From Yinghuangia soli (lineage in GTDB: Bacteria > Actinomycetota > Actinomycetes > Streptomycetales > Streptomycetaceae), in assembly GCF_021502675.1 (NCBI RefSeq), contig NZ_JAKFHA010000027.1, positions 17,955 through 72,345 on the forward strand: a stretch of 54,391 nucleotides of DNA, read 5' to 3'. Below the pieces are notes generated by a model. It saw only the letters and a program-made list of their open reading frames with translations, did not search any database and was not told the DNA's origin. Of the stretch, positions 15,638 through 23,645 are shown in pieces. Position 1 is the first letter of the stretch. Each line of letters opens with the position of its first letter. Both the position numbers and the translations under genes were made by a program.

Positions 15638-16357
15638 ATGTCCGGACAAGCATCCGCCGCCCAGCCCGCGTACTGGCGCCCGCCGCCGCGCGAACTTCCC
15701 ACCAGCCCGGCGCGATTGGCCAGACTGGCGGTGGCAGCCTGCTGCGGCACCCTCGCCTTCGCCGCGGCGAACGTGTACGCGTCCCTCGTGTACCGGGACT
15801 GGCGCGCCGAGCTGGCGGCCCGCATCGACGACCCCGCGGAGCGGGCCGAGCTGGCCGACGCGAGTCTGATGATCCGGACCGGCAACGGCGCGACGCAGTG
15901 GGCCGGGCGCCTGATCGTGCTCGCCTTTGCCGCCATGGTGGCGCTTCTCGTGTGCTGGGCGGTCGCGGCGCAGCGCAACCGCCGCGCCTTCCGGCACCCG
16001 CGCCCGGGGTTTGTGGCCTGGCCCCGGGACGAATGGGAACGGGAGGCCAAGCAGGCCGCCCGGCTCCGCATCGGCCCGATTCCGCTCGCCTGGCTGTGCC
16101 TGGCGGTGTTCGCGGTCGTGTTGTTCCTGCGGGCCATCGGTCCGATGAGCCACTACTACGACGAATCGACTCTCCAGCAGCTGGAGATGGAGACCGACTA
16201 CGTGGGGGAGCGGATCGTCTACGCGCTCACCCACGCCGGCTGCGCACTCGCGGCCGGCGTCGTCGTCCTGCGGACCACCCGGCGCCAGTTGGCGGCACTG
16301 CGTCGAGCCGAGCAGCCCGGCGGCGCGGATGCGGAAGCGCCGCCACCTGCCTCCTGA
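15638..16357 (+). CDS. Four-helix membrane protein, unknown function
   Basis: The 239-residue protein has a Pro-rich cytoplasmic N terminus and four predicted membrane helices at about residues 27-48, 86-107, 146-166 and 192-213. Between helices 1 and 2 lies a charged extracytoplasmic segment (DWRAELAARIDDPAERAELAD), and between 2 and 3 a basic WPRDEWEREAKQAARLR loop. The arrangement recalls DUF4328-type actinobacterial membrane proteins, but I cannot confirm the family. Third-position GC is high and the ATG (MSGQAS) begins the region of coding character. It faces QueA convergently across a strong terminator. No partner gene is evident. Confidence 0.7.
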   Translation: MSGQASAAQPAYWRPPPRELPTSPARLARLAVAACCGTLAFAAANVYASLVYRDWRAELAARIDDPAERAELADASLMIRTGNGATQWAGRLIVLAFAAMVALLVCWAVAAQRNRRAFRHPRPGFVAWPRDEWEREAKQAARLRIGPIPLAWLCLAVFAVVLFLRAIGPMSHYYDESTLQQLEMETDYVGERIVYALTHAGCALAAGVVVLRTTRRQLAALRRAEQPGGADAEAPPPAS

Positions 16358-16377
16358 CGGCGCCCGACGCCCGGCAT

Positions 16378-16410
16378 CCGGCGCCCGGCGCCCGGCGCCC
16401 GGCGCCCGGC
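16378..16410. repeat. CCGGCGC tandem repeat
   Basis: About five copies of a 7-base CCGGCGC / CCGGCAT unit lie just after the stop of the membrane-protein gene. Confidence 0.6.
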
Positions 16411-16423
16411 GTACGACGTACGG

Positions 16424-16457
16424 CCGTGCCCCGCGCCGGTCAGAGCGCGGGGCACGG
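16424..16457. terminator. Bidirectional terminator
   Basis: CCGTGCCCCGCGC (16424-16436) pairs perfectly with GCGCGGGGCACGG (16445-16457) around an 8-base loop, between convergent genes. Confidence 0.8.
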
Positions 16458-16495
16458 GGCGAGGTGCAGCACGAGGCAGGAAGACGGCGACGGCC

Positions 16496-17641
16496 TCACC
16501 GCAGCAGCAGGCTGGAGTCGCCGAACTCGTGCCACAGGTAACCGTGTTCGAGAGCCGCCTCGTACGCCCGGCCGACCACGTCCGGGCCTGCCACCGCCTC
16601 CAGGAGCAGCAAGTGCGAGGCGTCCGGCGCGTGCAGGCCGCTGATCAGGCCGTCCACCACATATGCGGGGCGGTCCGGGCCGAGTACCAGGTCGGTCCAA
16701 CCCTCGCCGGGCAGGATGCTCCCGTCCGGCAGCGCCGCGCTCTCCAGCGCGCGGGTGGCGGTGGTGCCGACCGCGATGACGCGGCCGCCGCTGCGCCGGG
16801 TCAGTTCGACCAGCCGGGCGGTCTGCTCGGGTACGCGGTAGCGCTCCGGCAGCGGCGGTTCGCCGGCCTCCAGCGAGGAGACGCCGGTGTGCAGGGTGAT
16901 CGGCGCCACGACGACCCCGGAGGCGATCAGGTCGAGGACGATGTCATTGGTGAACGGGCGTGCCGCACTGGGCATTTCAGCGCTGCCCGGGTCGCGTGAG
17001 AAGACGGTCTGGTAGTGCGCGAGCGGCCAGCGGCCGCGCAGGTATCCGTAGGTGATCGGGCGGCCGTGCTCGGCCAGGTACGCGGGTACTCCGGCGGGCG
17101 CGTCGGTGCGCACCGCCCACAGCCTGCTGCCGGTGATCGTGCACGGGTCCGGGTACGCCGCGTCCACATGCAGCCGGACGCCGCCGGGCAGGAGCACCGC
17201 TTCGCCGACGCGGCCGTCCGGGATCGGGCCGCCCTTGTTGTCCGGCGGCCGCAGTTCGGCGAGCCAGCGGCCGTCGTCCAACTCGGTGGAGAAGTGCACG
17301 ATCACACCGCGGCCGTCCTCGCGGACCGCGTCGACCGCGGCCGGGAGCGTGCCGGAGGTGTTGACCACCAGCAGGTCGCCGGGCCGCAGATGGGCGCCGA
17401 GTTCGCGAAACCGGGCGTGCCGGACGGTGATCTTGCCGCCGCCTGCGGCCTCGCCATCTTCGGCGCCACCGCCTGCGGCCCCGCCCCCTTCGGCCCCGCC
17501 CCCTTCGGCCCCACCGCCGTCGGCGACCAGCAGGCGGACGCCGTCCCGGGTCAGCCCCCGGGCCTCCGGCGGTTCTGCGGCGTGCAGTTCGTCGGGGAGG
17601 GAGAAGCGGGTCTGTGCGGCGGCCAGGTCGAGAACCTTCAT
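16496..17641 (-). CDS. queA: QueA-like S-adenosylmethionine:tRNA ribosyltransferase-isomerase
   Basis: The 381-residue protein carries QueA signatures: LRPGDLLVVNTSGTLPA, RWPLAHYQTVFSRDPGSAEMPSAARPFT, LIASGVVVAPITLHTGVSSL, GGRVIAVGTTATRALESAA and a WTDLVLGP segment. QueA transfers the ribose of SAM to 7-aminomethyl-7-deazaguanine in tRNA to give epoxyqueuosine. A low-complexity Gly/Ala/Glu insert (residues 42-69, several GGGAE units) interrupts the N-terminal domain. No other queuosine gene (queC, queD, queE, queF, tgt, queG) is in the window, so in this setting it could act on a related deazaguanine or a different substrate. It overlaps the upstream SDR stop by four bases (ATGA) with GAGGAGG 7 bases before the ATG, so the pair is translationally coupled and probably under SoxR control. 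Confidence 0.86.
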   Translation of the reverse strand: MKVLDLAAAQTRFSLPDELHAAEPPEARGLTRDGVRLLVADGGGAEGGGAEGGGAAGGGAEDGEAAGGGKITVRHARFRELGAHLRPGDLLVVNTSGTLPAAVDAVREDGRGVIVHFSTELDDGRWLAELRPPDNKGGPIPDGRVGEAVLLPGGVRLHVDAAYPDPCTITGSRLWAVRTDAPAGVPAYLAEHGRPITYGYLRGRWPLAHYQTVFSRDPGSAEMPSAARPFTNDIVLDLIASGVVVAPITLHTGVSSLEAGEPPLPERYRVPEQTARLVELTRRSGGRVIAVGTTATRALESAALPDGSILPGEGWTDLVLGPDRPAYVVDGLISGLHAPDASHLLLLEAVAGPDVVGRAYEAALEHGYLWHEFGDSSLLLR

Positions 17642-18483
17642 CGCGGGACCTCCTCAAGCGTGACGGTGCTACTGCCGGACGAGTCACCGGAGTTGCCAGG
17701 ACTGTCGGTCTTGCCGGTTGTGCCGGTCGTGTTACTCGTGTCGGTCGCGCCGGTCGTGCCGGCCGTGCCGGTAGCGCGGGAAGCGCCCCCCGCCGCGAAG
17801 CCGGAAGCACGGTGGCGTCCGCTCTCCGGGCGCCGGTCGAGCAGGTTCAGCAGCCCGGGCACGACAGTTCCCGGTTCGGGGCGGTCCGAGATGTCCTCGC
17901 CGGGGAACGCCTCCTGGTGCATCGCGGTGCGCATGTCGCCCGGGTCGACCGCGTAGAACCGCAGCTCCGGGTTCTCCGCGGCAAGGGTCCCGGTGATGTG
18001 GTCGAGGGCGGCCTTGGACGCGCCGTACCCTCCCCAGCCGGGGTATGCCTCCACCGAGGCGTCCGAGGTGACGTTGACGACGATGCCGCCGGCCGCGGCG
18101 AGTTGCGGCAGCAGCAGCTGGATCAGCGCCAGCGGCGCGACGGTGTTGATGCGGAAGGCCTCTTCGAGCGCCTGCGCCGGGTAGTCGGCGATCGCCGGGA
18201 GCGGGCTGATGCCGAGCGTCCCGGCGTTGTTCACCAGCAGGTCGAGAGAGCCGAGCGCGGCGACCGTACGGGCGATCTCGCGCCGGTGGTCCGGATCGGC
18301 GACGTCGCCGGTGACCGTGACGACCTTCGTCTCGGTACGCAGGTCGGCGGCCGCCCAGGCCAGCTCGTCGACGCCGCGGGCCGTGACGATGAGCGTCCAG
18401 CCGCGTTCGGCGAGGCCGTGGGCGAGGGAGAGGCCGAGTCCGCGGGAAGCGCCGGTGATGAGGGCGACGGGCATGAGGATCAT
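17638..18483 (-). CDS. SDR-family oxidoreductase, probable SoxR target
   Basis: This classical SDR has TGASRGLGLSLA near the N terminus, the NNAG motif (LLVNNAGTLG), the catalytic serine region VVNVTSDASVE and the active-site YGASK, so the Ser-Tyr-Lys set is complete. It should be an NAD(P)-dependent alcohol dehydrogenase or ketoreductase. The last 45 residues are a Thr/Gly/Ser-rich low-complexity tail, possibly disordered. ATG 18483 was chosen because AGGA lies about 7 bases before it; ATG 18474 is also possible. It overlaps queA by ATGA and lies divergent from soxR, with the soxR operator between, suggesting redox-stress induction. Confidence 0.85.
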   Translation of the reverse strand: MILMPVALITGASRGLGLSLAHGLAERGWTLIVTARGVDELAWAAADLRTETKVVTVTGDVADPDHRREIARTVAALGSLDLLVNNAGTLGISPLPAIADYPAQALEEAFRINTVAPLALIQLLLPQLAAAGGIVVNVTSDASVEAYPGWGGYGASKAALDHITGTLAAENPELRFYAVDPGDMRTAMHQEAFPGEDISDRPEPGTVVPGLLNLLDRRPESGRHRASGFAAGGASRATGTAGTTGATDTSNTTGTTGKTDSPGNSGDSSGSSTVTLEEVPR

Positions 18484-18537
18484 CCCCAATTCCTGTGATG
18501 GTCCGTCAAGGAGCGGTTACGTCACCTATGCTGCAAG

Positions 18538-18558
18538 TTGAAGTTGACTTCAAGTCAA
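18538..18558. promoter_or_regulatory. SoxR-type operator with overlapping divergent promoters
   Basis: TTGACTTCAAGTCAA (18544-18558) is a 15-bp palindrome with a single central base, and overlapping TTGAAGTTGACTTCAA (18538-18553) has 7-base arms. On the minus strand the palindrome sits inside a 19-base spacer between TTGACT and a weak -10 (CAGCAT), the long-spacer geometry of MerR/SoxR-activated promoters. The target would be the SDR-queA operon. Confidence 0.65.
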
Positions 18559-18594
18559 GGAATCTGCGCGAGGCGATGCAAGAAGGGCCCGGCC

Positions 18595-19053
18595 ATGAAG
18601 GACACCGACCTGTTGACCGTCTCCGAGGTCGCCAAGCGCAGCGGCTTCGCGGCCTCGGCCCTGCGCTTCTACGAGCGCGAAGGCCTCATCGGCGCACTGC
18701 GCACCAGCGGGGGCCAGCGCCGGTACGAGCGCCACGTCCTGCGCCGGCTCGCCTTCATCCGGGCCGCCCGCCACGTGGGCCTCAGCCTCGACGAGATCCG
18801 CGCGGCGCTCGCCACCCTGCCCGCGTCGCGCACCCCCAACAAGGCCGACTGGGCCCGCATCTCGCGCAGCTGGCGGACCCGGCTGGACGAGGAGATCGCC
18901 GCCCTCACCACCCTGCGCGACGGCCTCGACCAGTGCATCGGCTGCGGCTGCCTGTCGCTGCAGCGCTGCGCGATCTCCAACCCGGACGACTCCGCGGCCC
19001 GCTTCGGCTCGGGCGCCCTCTATCTCCCGCAGGTGCTGCGCGAGGACCACTGA
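18595..19053 (+). CDS. soxR: SoxR, redox-sensing MerR-family activator
   Basis: The 152-residue protein has an N-terminal MerR winged helix (LTVSEVAKRSGFAASALRFYEREGLI, with the family SGGQRRYERHVLRRL next), a dimer helix, and the SoxR [2Fe-2S] ligand set CIGCGCLSLQRC (Cys-x2-Cys-x-Cys-x5-Cys). The C-terminal residues SGALYLPQVL are typical of actinobacterial SoxR. Oxidation of the cluster by redox-cycling metabolites such as actinorhodin-type quinones or phenazines activates target promoters. ATG 18595 was chosen as the first start that gives the MerR domain; AGAAGGG lies upstream. The divergent neighbour is an SDR-queA operon with a SoxR-like operator between. That differs from the well-known Streptomyces SoxR regulon (NAD(P)H dehydrogenase, monooxygenase, ABC transporter). 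Confidence 0.93.
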   Translation: MKDTDLLTVSEVAKRSGFAASALRFYEREGLIGALRTSGGQRRYERHVLRRLAFIRAARHVGLSLDEIRAALATLPASRTPNKADWARISRSWRTRLDEEIAALTTLRDGLDQCIGCGCLSLQRCAISNPDDSAARFGSGALYLPQVLREDH

Positions 19054-19112
19054 CCGCCCGGCCCCGCCGGTAACCGCTTGCCTCCAACGAGTCGGATCAT
19101 CACACTGTCCCG

Positions 19113-20546
19113 GTGATCCGACCTGACGAGACCGCCGACCCGTCCGCCGCCGCCCCTGCCGCGGCGCCGGACGGCACCGCAATCCCGCAGCAGGGCGCGC
19201 GGCCGGCGGCCGGCGCGGCCTCCGCCGCGACCCGCACGTACACCTGCCCGCGGCCCGGCTGCGGATGGTCGGGCAGCTTCGACCCGGCTTTCGTGGCCTG
19301 GTGCCGGCAGTGCAACCACGGCGCGGTGCCGTCGGCCGACGCGGTCACTCAGGCAGAAGCGGCTGCCATGCTCGGGCGCCGCGGGGCCGCGCGGGCCCTG
19401 CGGGCGGCCGAGGCGAGCCGTGCCCGCGCGGAGGCGCTGTACACCGAGCTGAGCTCGGGGGCCGACCCGCGCCCGGCCGCCGGGACGCGCTGGGCGGTCG
19501 CCGCTTTCGGACTGGCCGTGCATCTGCCGTTCGTGCTGATCGTGGCCGGTGCCGCCGCCTGGTTCGCCGCCGATCCGGGCAACTGGGTCGCCTGGCTCGG
19601 ATGCGTCATGGCCGTGGGACTCGCCGGCGCGGTCCGGCCGCGCGTCGGCCGCGGCCCGCGCGGCCGCGACTGGCACCGCCGCGAGCAGATGCCCGCGCTG
19701 TTCGGCATCCTCGACACCGTCGCCGCGTCCGTCGGCGCGGCACCGCCGGACGCCGTCGCGTTCGACACCCGGGTCAACGCCGCCACCGGCCGCGCCGGCC
19801 TGCGCCAAGAGCGCTTCCTCGTCCTCGGCCTCCCGCTGTGGACGGTGCTGCGCGAGGACGAACGCGTCGCGCTCCTCGCCCACGAGTTCGCCCATCAAGT
19901 CAACGGCGACGCCACGCACGGCGTCATCGGCGGCAGCGCCCAGGCCAGCCTCGCCGAGTGGGAGGCGCTTCTCGACCCGCGGGCGGCCCGCGCCGCCGGC
20001 CACCACCGGAGCGGCGACGAAATCGGCTTCCTCATGAGCTTCGTGCAGACCTACCTGCTGCCCGTCCTGCTCTTCCCCTTCTACCTGTTCGCGAAGGGCA
20101 TGCGCCGCCTGCACGGTCGCATCTGGACCGCCACCAAGCCGCGCGCCGAATACCTCGCGGACCGGCTGGCCGCCCGCGCCGCGTCGACCGATGCGGCGAT
20201 GCGGCTGCTCGACGTCGTGGTCCTGGCCCCGCGCATCGACGGGTTCATCGACCGGCAGCGCGCCCGGACGACCTCCCGCCAGGGATCCGCGTCGCTGTGG
20301 GACGACCTCCAGGCCTACCTGGCGGTGCTCCCGGAACATGAGCGCGAGCGCCTCTCGCTGGTCGACGAGCAGACCGGCGCGTCGGTCGACGCCACCCACC
20401 CGCCGACGTACCTGCGCCGCCGGCTCCTCGCCGAACTCCCGGCGCAGCCCGGCGACGTACGCGTCGCACCGGAGCAGTGGACCCGCGCGGAGGCCGAACT
20501 CGACGCCGTGAAGCGGGAGAAGGCCCGCGACCTCACCGTCGGCTGA
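19113..20546 (+). CDS. M48-family membrane metalloprotease with N-terminal zinc ribbon
   Basis: The 477-residue protein opens (residues 40-68) with a zinc-ribbon-like TYTCPRPGCGWSG...WCRQCNHG. Two hydrophobic segments at about 128-175 act as membrane anchor. The M48 catalytic motif HEFAHQVNGD (about residues 254-263) gives the two zinc histidines and the general-base Glu, and EYLADRLAAR (about 346-355) supplies the third, glutamate ligand. A further hydrophobic stretch (QTYLLPVLLFPFYLFAKG) lies between, as in HtpX and Oma1. These proteases degrade damaged membrane proteins. The start is GTG 19113, with no obvious ribosome site. The fusion to a CxxxxC...CxxC ribbon is typical for a streptomycete subgroup. 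The stop is close to the convergent phosphotransferase gene. Confidence 0.88.
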   Translation: MIRPDETADPSAAAPAAAPDGTAIPQQGARPAAGAASAATRTYTCPRPGCGWSGSFDPAFVAWCRQCNHGAVPSADAVTQAEAAAMLGRRGAARALRAAEASRARAEALYTELSSGADPRPAAGTRWAVAAFGLAVHLPFVLIVAGAAAWFAADPGNWVAWLGCVMAVGLAGAVRPRVGRGPRGRDWHRREQMPALFGILDTVAASVGAAPPDAVAFDTRVNAATGRAGLRQERFLVLGLPLWTVLREDERVALLAHEFAHQVNGDATHGVIGGSAQASLAEWEALLDPRAARAAGHHRSGDEIGFLMSFVQTYLLPVLLFPFYLFAKGMRRLHGRIWTATKPRAEYLADRLAARAASTDAAMRLLDVVVLAPRIDGFIDRQRARTTSRQGSASLWDDLQAYLAVLPEHERERLSLVDEQTGASVDATHPPTYLRRRLLAELPAQPGDVRVAPEQWTRAEAELDAVKREKARDLTVG

Positions 20547-20561
20547 TCGGCACTCCAGGGG

Positions 20562-21524
20562 TCAGCCGAGATCGGCGACCGCGTCCGCGACCAACCGCCG
20601 TGCGTACGCTCCCATTTCGTGCTGCGGTGGCCGTGTCGTGTCGACCAGCGAGCGCTGGTGGATGCCTTCGAGCAGCACGGCCAGCCGGAAGCGGGACAGC
20701 GTCACGTAGTAGGTGAGGTCCGGGACTTGGCGCCCGCTGCGTTCGGCGTACCGGGCGGCCATCTCGTCCCGGTCGCTGCCCTCGTGCGGACCGGTCTCGA
20801 ACCAGATGCGCAGGAACGCGGCCAGGTCGAGCAGCGGATCGCCGATCGTCGCGGTCTCCCAGTCGACGATCGCGGCCACGCGCACCGGGGGTTCGGGGGC
20901 GATGAGGACGTTGCCGAAGTGGTAGTCGCCGTGCATGAGCACCGGTGTGAACGGCCCGGGCAGGTTGCCGGCCAGCCATGCGGCGACCTTCTCGATGCCC
21001 GGCAGGCCGTCGCCGCCGTAACTCGCGAGCTGCTTGCTCCAGCGCCCGACCTGCCGCTCGTGGAAGCCGTCCGGCCGACCCAGGTCGGCCAGGCCCAGCG
21101 CGTCCGGGTCGAGGGCGTGCAGGTCGGCGAGGGCGTCGACCATCGCGAGTCCGATCGCGCGGCCGTCGAAGCCCTCGGGCAGCGCACCGGGCATCGGCGC
21201 GAAGCCGCGGACCCGTTCCATCATGTAGAACACCGTGCCCAGCACCACGGGTTCGTCGCACAGGCCGATGACGCGCGGGTGCGGTACGCCGGTGCCGCCG
21301 AGCGCGTCCAGGATGCGGTACTCGCGGCGCAGCCCGTCCTCGGCACGGGCCATGGCGACGCCCGCGGGGCGACGCAGGACCCAGGAGTGGTCGCCGCGGC
21401 GTACCTCGAACATGGCGTTGGAGCGGCCGCCGGACAGCGGCGAATGGGCGATCGGCTCGCCGGCCGCCAGCCCCAGGCCGTCGAGCCAGGCGGCCAGCCG
21501 GCCGGGGTCCAGGAGGGAACTCAT
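20562..21524 (-). CDS. APH-family phosphotransferase (FadE36/ACAD10-kinase type)
   Basis: The 320-residue protein has the protein-kinase-like APH fold. The nucleotide-binding lobe contains LSGGRSNAMFEV and WVLRRP, the catalytic loop reads VLMHGDYHFGNVLI (His-Gly-Asp, then Asn), and the metal-binding aspartate sits in IVDWETATIGDPLLDLA. This subgroup (mycobacterial FadE36, the kinase domains of ACAD10/ACAD11) phosphorylates hydroxyl groups of small acyl substrates rather than aminoglycosides. The ATG overlaps the stop of the upstream SDR by four bases (ATGA), so the two are translationally coupled. The pairing suggests one pathway, for instance hydroxy-acyl compound breakdown, but the substrate is unknown. 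Confidence 0.85.
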   Translation of the reverse strand: MSSLLDPGRLAAWLDGLGLAAGEPIAHSPLSGGRSNAMFEVRRGDHSWVLRRPAGVAMARAEDGLRREYRILDALGGTGVPHPRVIGLCDEPVVLGTVFYMMERVRGFAPMPGALPEGFDGRAIGLAMVDALADLHALDPDALGLADLGRPDGFHERQVGRWSKQLASYGGDGLPGIEKVAAWLAGNLPGPFTPVLMHGDYHFGNVLIAPEPPVRVAAIVDWETATIGDPLLDLAAFLRIWFETGPHEGSDRDEMAARYAERSGRQVPDLTYYVTLSRFRLAVLLEGIHQRSLVDTTRPPQHEMGAYARRLVADAVADLG

Positions 21525-22366
21525 GTGGCCGCTCCGCGCAGGTTGTCGACGATCCCGTTGCCGCCGCTGCCGGTACGCCGGGTCGACGCGGCCCGGACCC
21601 GCGAGCCGCCGTCCACGATCAGGTCCGCCCCGGTGATCCAGGCGGCCTGCTCGGAGGCGAGCCACACCGCGGCGGCGGCGATGTCGCCGGGGATCCCGAT
21701 GCGGCCCATCGGGATGCCGGACGCCGCGGCCGACTCGTCGGGCGCCCAGATGGCACGGGCCATCTGCGTCTTGACCAGGCCGGGGGAGATGGAGTTGACC
21801 CGCACGCCCGGGGCGAGTTCGCCGGCCAGCTGGCGGGTGAAGTGGGCGAGGGCGGCCTTGCTGGTCTCGTACGCGCCGATCATGGGGGCGACGCCGTACG
21901 TGCCCTCCGTGCTGATGTTGACGATCACGCCGCCGTGCTCGCGCATCCAGGCCCGCCAGACCGCCTGGGCGAACAGCAGCGGGCCTTCGAGGTTGACCTG
22001 GAACGTCTTGCGCCACGCGCCGATCGAGACGTCCATCAGCGGCCCGAACGCGGGATTCGTGGCGGCGTTGTTGACCAGCACGTCCACCCGGCCGAATTCG
22101 GCCACCGCGCAGGCGACGGCCGCCTCGACCTGCTCGGGCTCGCCCGCCGACCCGGCGAACGCGACCGCGCGCCCCGGGGCGCCGAGTTCGGCGAGCCCGG
22201 CCAGTGCCTCGTCCAGCTCGTGCTGCTTGCGGGCGGTCAGGCACACGTCGGCGCCCGCGCGCAGGAACGCCTCGGCGGTCGCCAGCCCGATGCCGCGGGA
22301 GGCCCCGGTCACCAGGACGGCCTGGCCGCGGAAGGACGGCGACGTCGGGTCGGCCGGTTCGTGCAT
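21521..22366 (-). CDS. SDR-family oxidoreductase coupled to APH kinase
   Basis: The 281-residue classical SDR has [22 protein letters not shown], the serine strand VIVNISTEGTYG and the active-site YETSK, and ends IVDGGSRV plus a short Arg-rich tail. The Ser-Tyr-Lys catalytic set is complete, so it should be an active NAD(P)-dependent dehydrogenase or reductase. GAGG lies 10 bases before the ATG. It is the first gene of a two-gene unit with the APH-type kinase, joined by an ATGA overlap. The unit is divergent from a dienelactone-hydrolase-like gene. A similar SDR-kinase pairing occurs in acyl-compound catabolic loci of actinobacteria. Confidence 0.87.
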   Translation of the reverse strand: MHEPADPTSPSFRGQAVLVTGASRGIGLATAEAFLRAGADVCLTARKQHELDEALAGLAELGAPGRAVAFAGSAGEPEQVEAAVACAVAEFGRVDVLVNNAATNPAFGPLMDVSIGAWRKTFQVNLEGPLLFAQAVWRAWMREHGGVIVNISTEGTYGVAPMIGAYETSKAALAHFTRQLAGELAPGVRVNSISPGLVKTQMARAIWAPDESAAASGIPMGRIGIPGDIAAAAVWLASEQAAWITGADLIVDGGSRVRAASTRRTGSGGNGIVDNLRGAAT

Positions 22367-22527
22367 GGGGGCACCGCCTCGCGTTCGGGGTCCGGGTCCG
22401 GGACCGGTACGCGGTACCTGACCTGCTGGAATGTCGGTCGATGCTAGGTGCGCCCCGGCTTGGTGTCCAGGTGCGTGGCATAGTCAAGTAACTGGGGCGG
22501 GGCATAAGCAGGCGGCACCTGCGGCCC

Positions 22528-22548
22528 GTCATTGCCGTACGGCATGAC
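22528..22548. promoter_or_regulatory. Palindrome between divergent SDR and hydrolase genes
   Basis: A 10-bp perfect palindrome GCCGTACGGC is flanked by GTCATT and ATGAC, giving a near-perfect 21-base inverted repeat. It is a candidate operator; no regulator gene is adjacent. Confidence 0.4.
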
Positions 22549-22613
22549 AACCGGAATGACCGGACCGCCCCTCGGCGGGACGGCACCGGGCACCGCCGTG
22601 GTTCGCTACAGCC

Positions 22614-23516
22614 ATGATCACAACTGAGCGTGTCACCTTCGCCGTCGACGGCGTGGAGCTGATCGGCGAGCTGCGGCTGCCGGACGGCGCCGGACCGGAC
22701 GCACCGGCGCCCGGACTCGTCTTCACCGGCCCCTTCACCGGCGTGAAGGAACAGGTCGCCGGCCTTTACGCGGCGGAGTTGGCGGCGCGCGGCTACGCGA
22801 CGCTCGCCTTCGACCACCGCAACTGGGGCGAGTCCGGCGGCACCCCGCGGCAGCACGAGGACCCGCAGGCCAAGCTCGCCGACCTCGGCGCGGCGGTCAG
22901 CCTGCTGCGCGGCCGCCCCGAGGTGGACGCCGAGCGGATCGGTGCGGTCGGGATCTGCCTCGGCGGCGGCTACGCGCTGAAGTTCGCGGCGTTCGACCCG
23001 CGCGTGAAGGCCTTCGCGGGCATCGCGGGCGCGTACAACACCCCGTACGGCATGCGCAGCGGCTTCGGACCGGACAACTACCGCGCGGTGCTCGGCTCGT
23101 TCGCCGCCGCGCAGGAGACGATCGACAACGGCGGCGAGCACGAGTACCTGCCCGCGGTGGCCGCCGAGGGCGAGGCGGCGATGCCCGGCGACGAGCCGTT
23201 CGCGTACTACGGCACCGAGCGCAGCTTCTCGCCGCACTGGGAGAACCGCGTGACGCGCGTGACGCCGCGCGCGCTCATCACCGTCGACAACATGGCCGGG
23301 GCGGACTTCCTCGGGCCGACGCCGGGCCTGATCGTGCATGGCGTCGAGGACGCGTTCTGCTCGCCGGAGGGGGCCAAGGAGGCCCACGAGCGGATGACCG
23401 GGCCGAAGGAAATCGTCTGGCTGGACGCCAAGTTGCACATCGACCTCTACGACAACGCGCCGTATGTCGCCCAGGCCGTCGACGCCACCGAGCGGTTCCT
23501 GCGCACCCACCTCTGA
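22614..23516 (+). CDS. Dienelactone-hydrolase-like alpha/beta hydrolase with Cys nucleophile
   Basis: The 300-residue protein has the alpha/beta-hydrolase fold with oxyanion segment FTGPFTGVKEQ, the strand TLAFDHRNWGESGG, nucleophile elbow GICLGGGYA, acid in HGVEDAFCSPE and the late histidine in DAKLHIDLYD. The elbow carries Cys rather than Ser (G-x-Cys-x-G), as in dienelactone hydrolase. Such enzymes open lactones or cut small esters. It starts at ATG 22614 with no strong ribosome site. It is divergent from the SDR-kinase pair and may serve the same pathway. The true substrate is unknown. Confidence 0.85.
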   Translation: MITTERVTFAVDGVELIGELRLPDGAGPDAPAPGLVFTGPFTGVKEQVAGLYAAELAARGYATLAFDHRNWGESGGTPRQHEDPQAKLADLGAAVSLLRGRPEVDAERIGAVGICLGGGYALKFAAFDPRVKAFAGIAGAYNTPYGMRSGFGPDNYRAVLGSFAAAQETIDNGGEHEYLPAVAAEGEAAMPGDEPFAYYGTERSFSPHWENRVTRVTPRALITVDNMAGADFLGPTPGLIVHGVEDAFCSPEGAKEAHERMTGPKEIVWLDAKLHIDLYDNAPYVAQAVDATERFLRTHL

Positions 23517-23580
23517 GGCTCTCGGGATGTCTGCCGGGTCAATCGGCCCGGGCGTCCCGGACCTACCGCCCCCGGAACGC

Positions 23581-23622
23581 CGAGAGGGGTGCCCCGCGCT
23601 CGCGCGCCGGGCACCCCTCTCG
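23581..23622. terminator. Bidirectional terminator
   Basis: CGAGAGGGGTGCCC (23581-23594) pairs perfectly with GGGCACCCCTCTCG (23609-23622), a 14-bp stem between convergent genes. Confidence 0.85.
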
Positions 23623-23645
23623 TCGACTCCGGGTCGGGCCGCCGG

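Noticed and set aside
12994-16234. Several long antisense open frames around the sigma factor and DUF3291 genes
   Set aside because: They mirror real genes on the other strand, with Arg/Ala/Gly-rich, family-free translations typical of GC-rich shadow frames.
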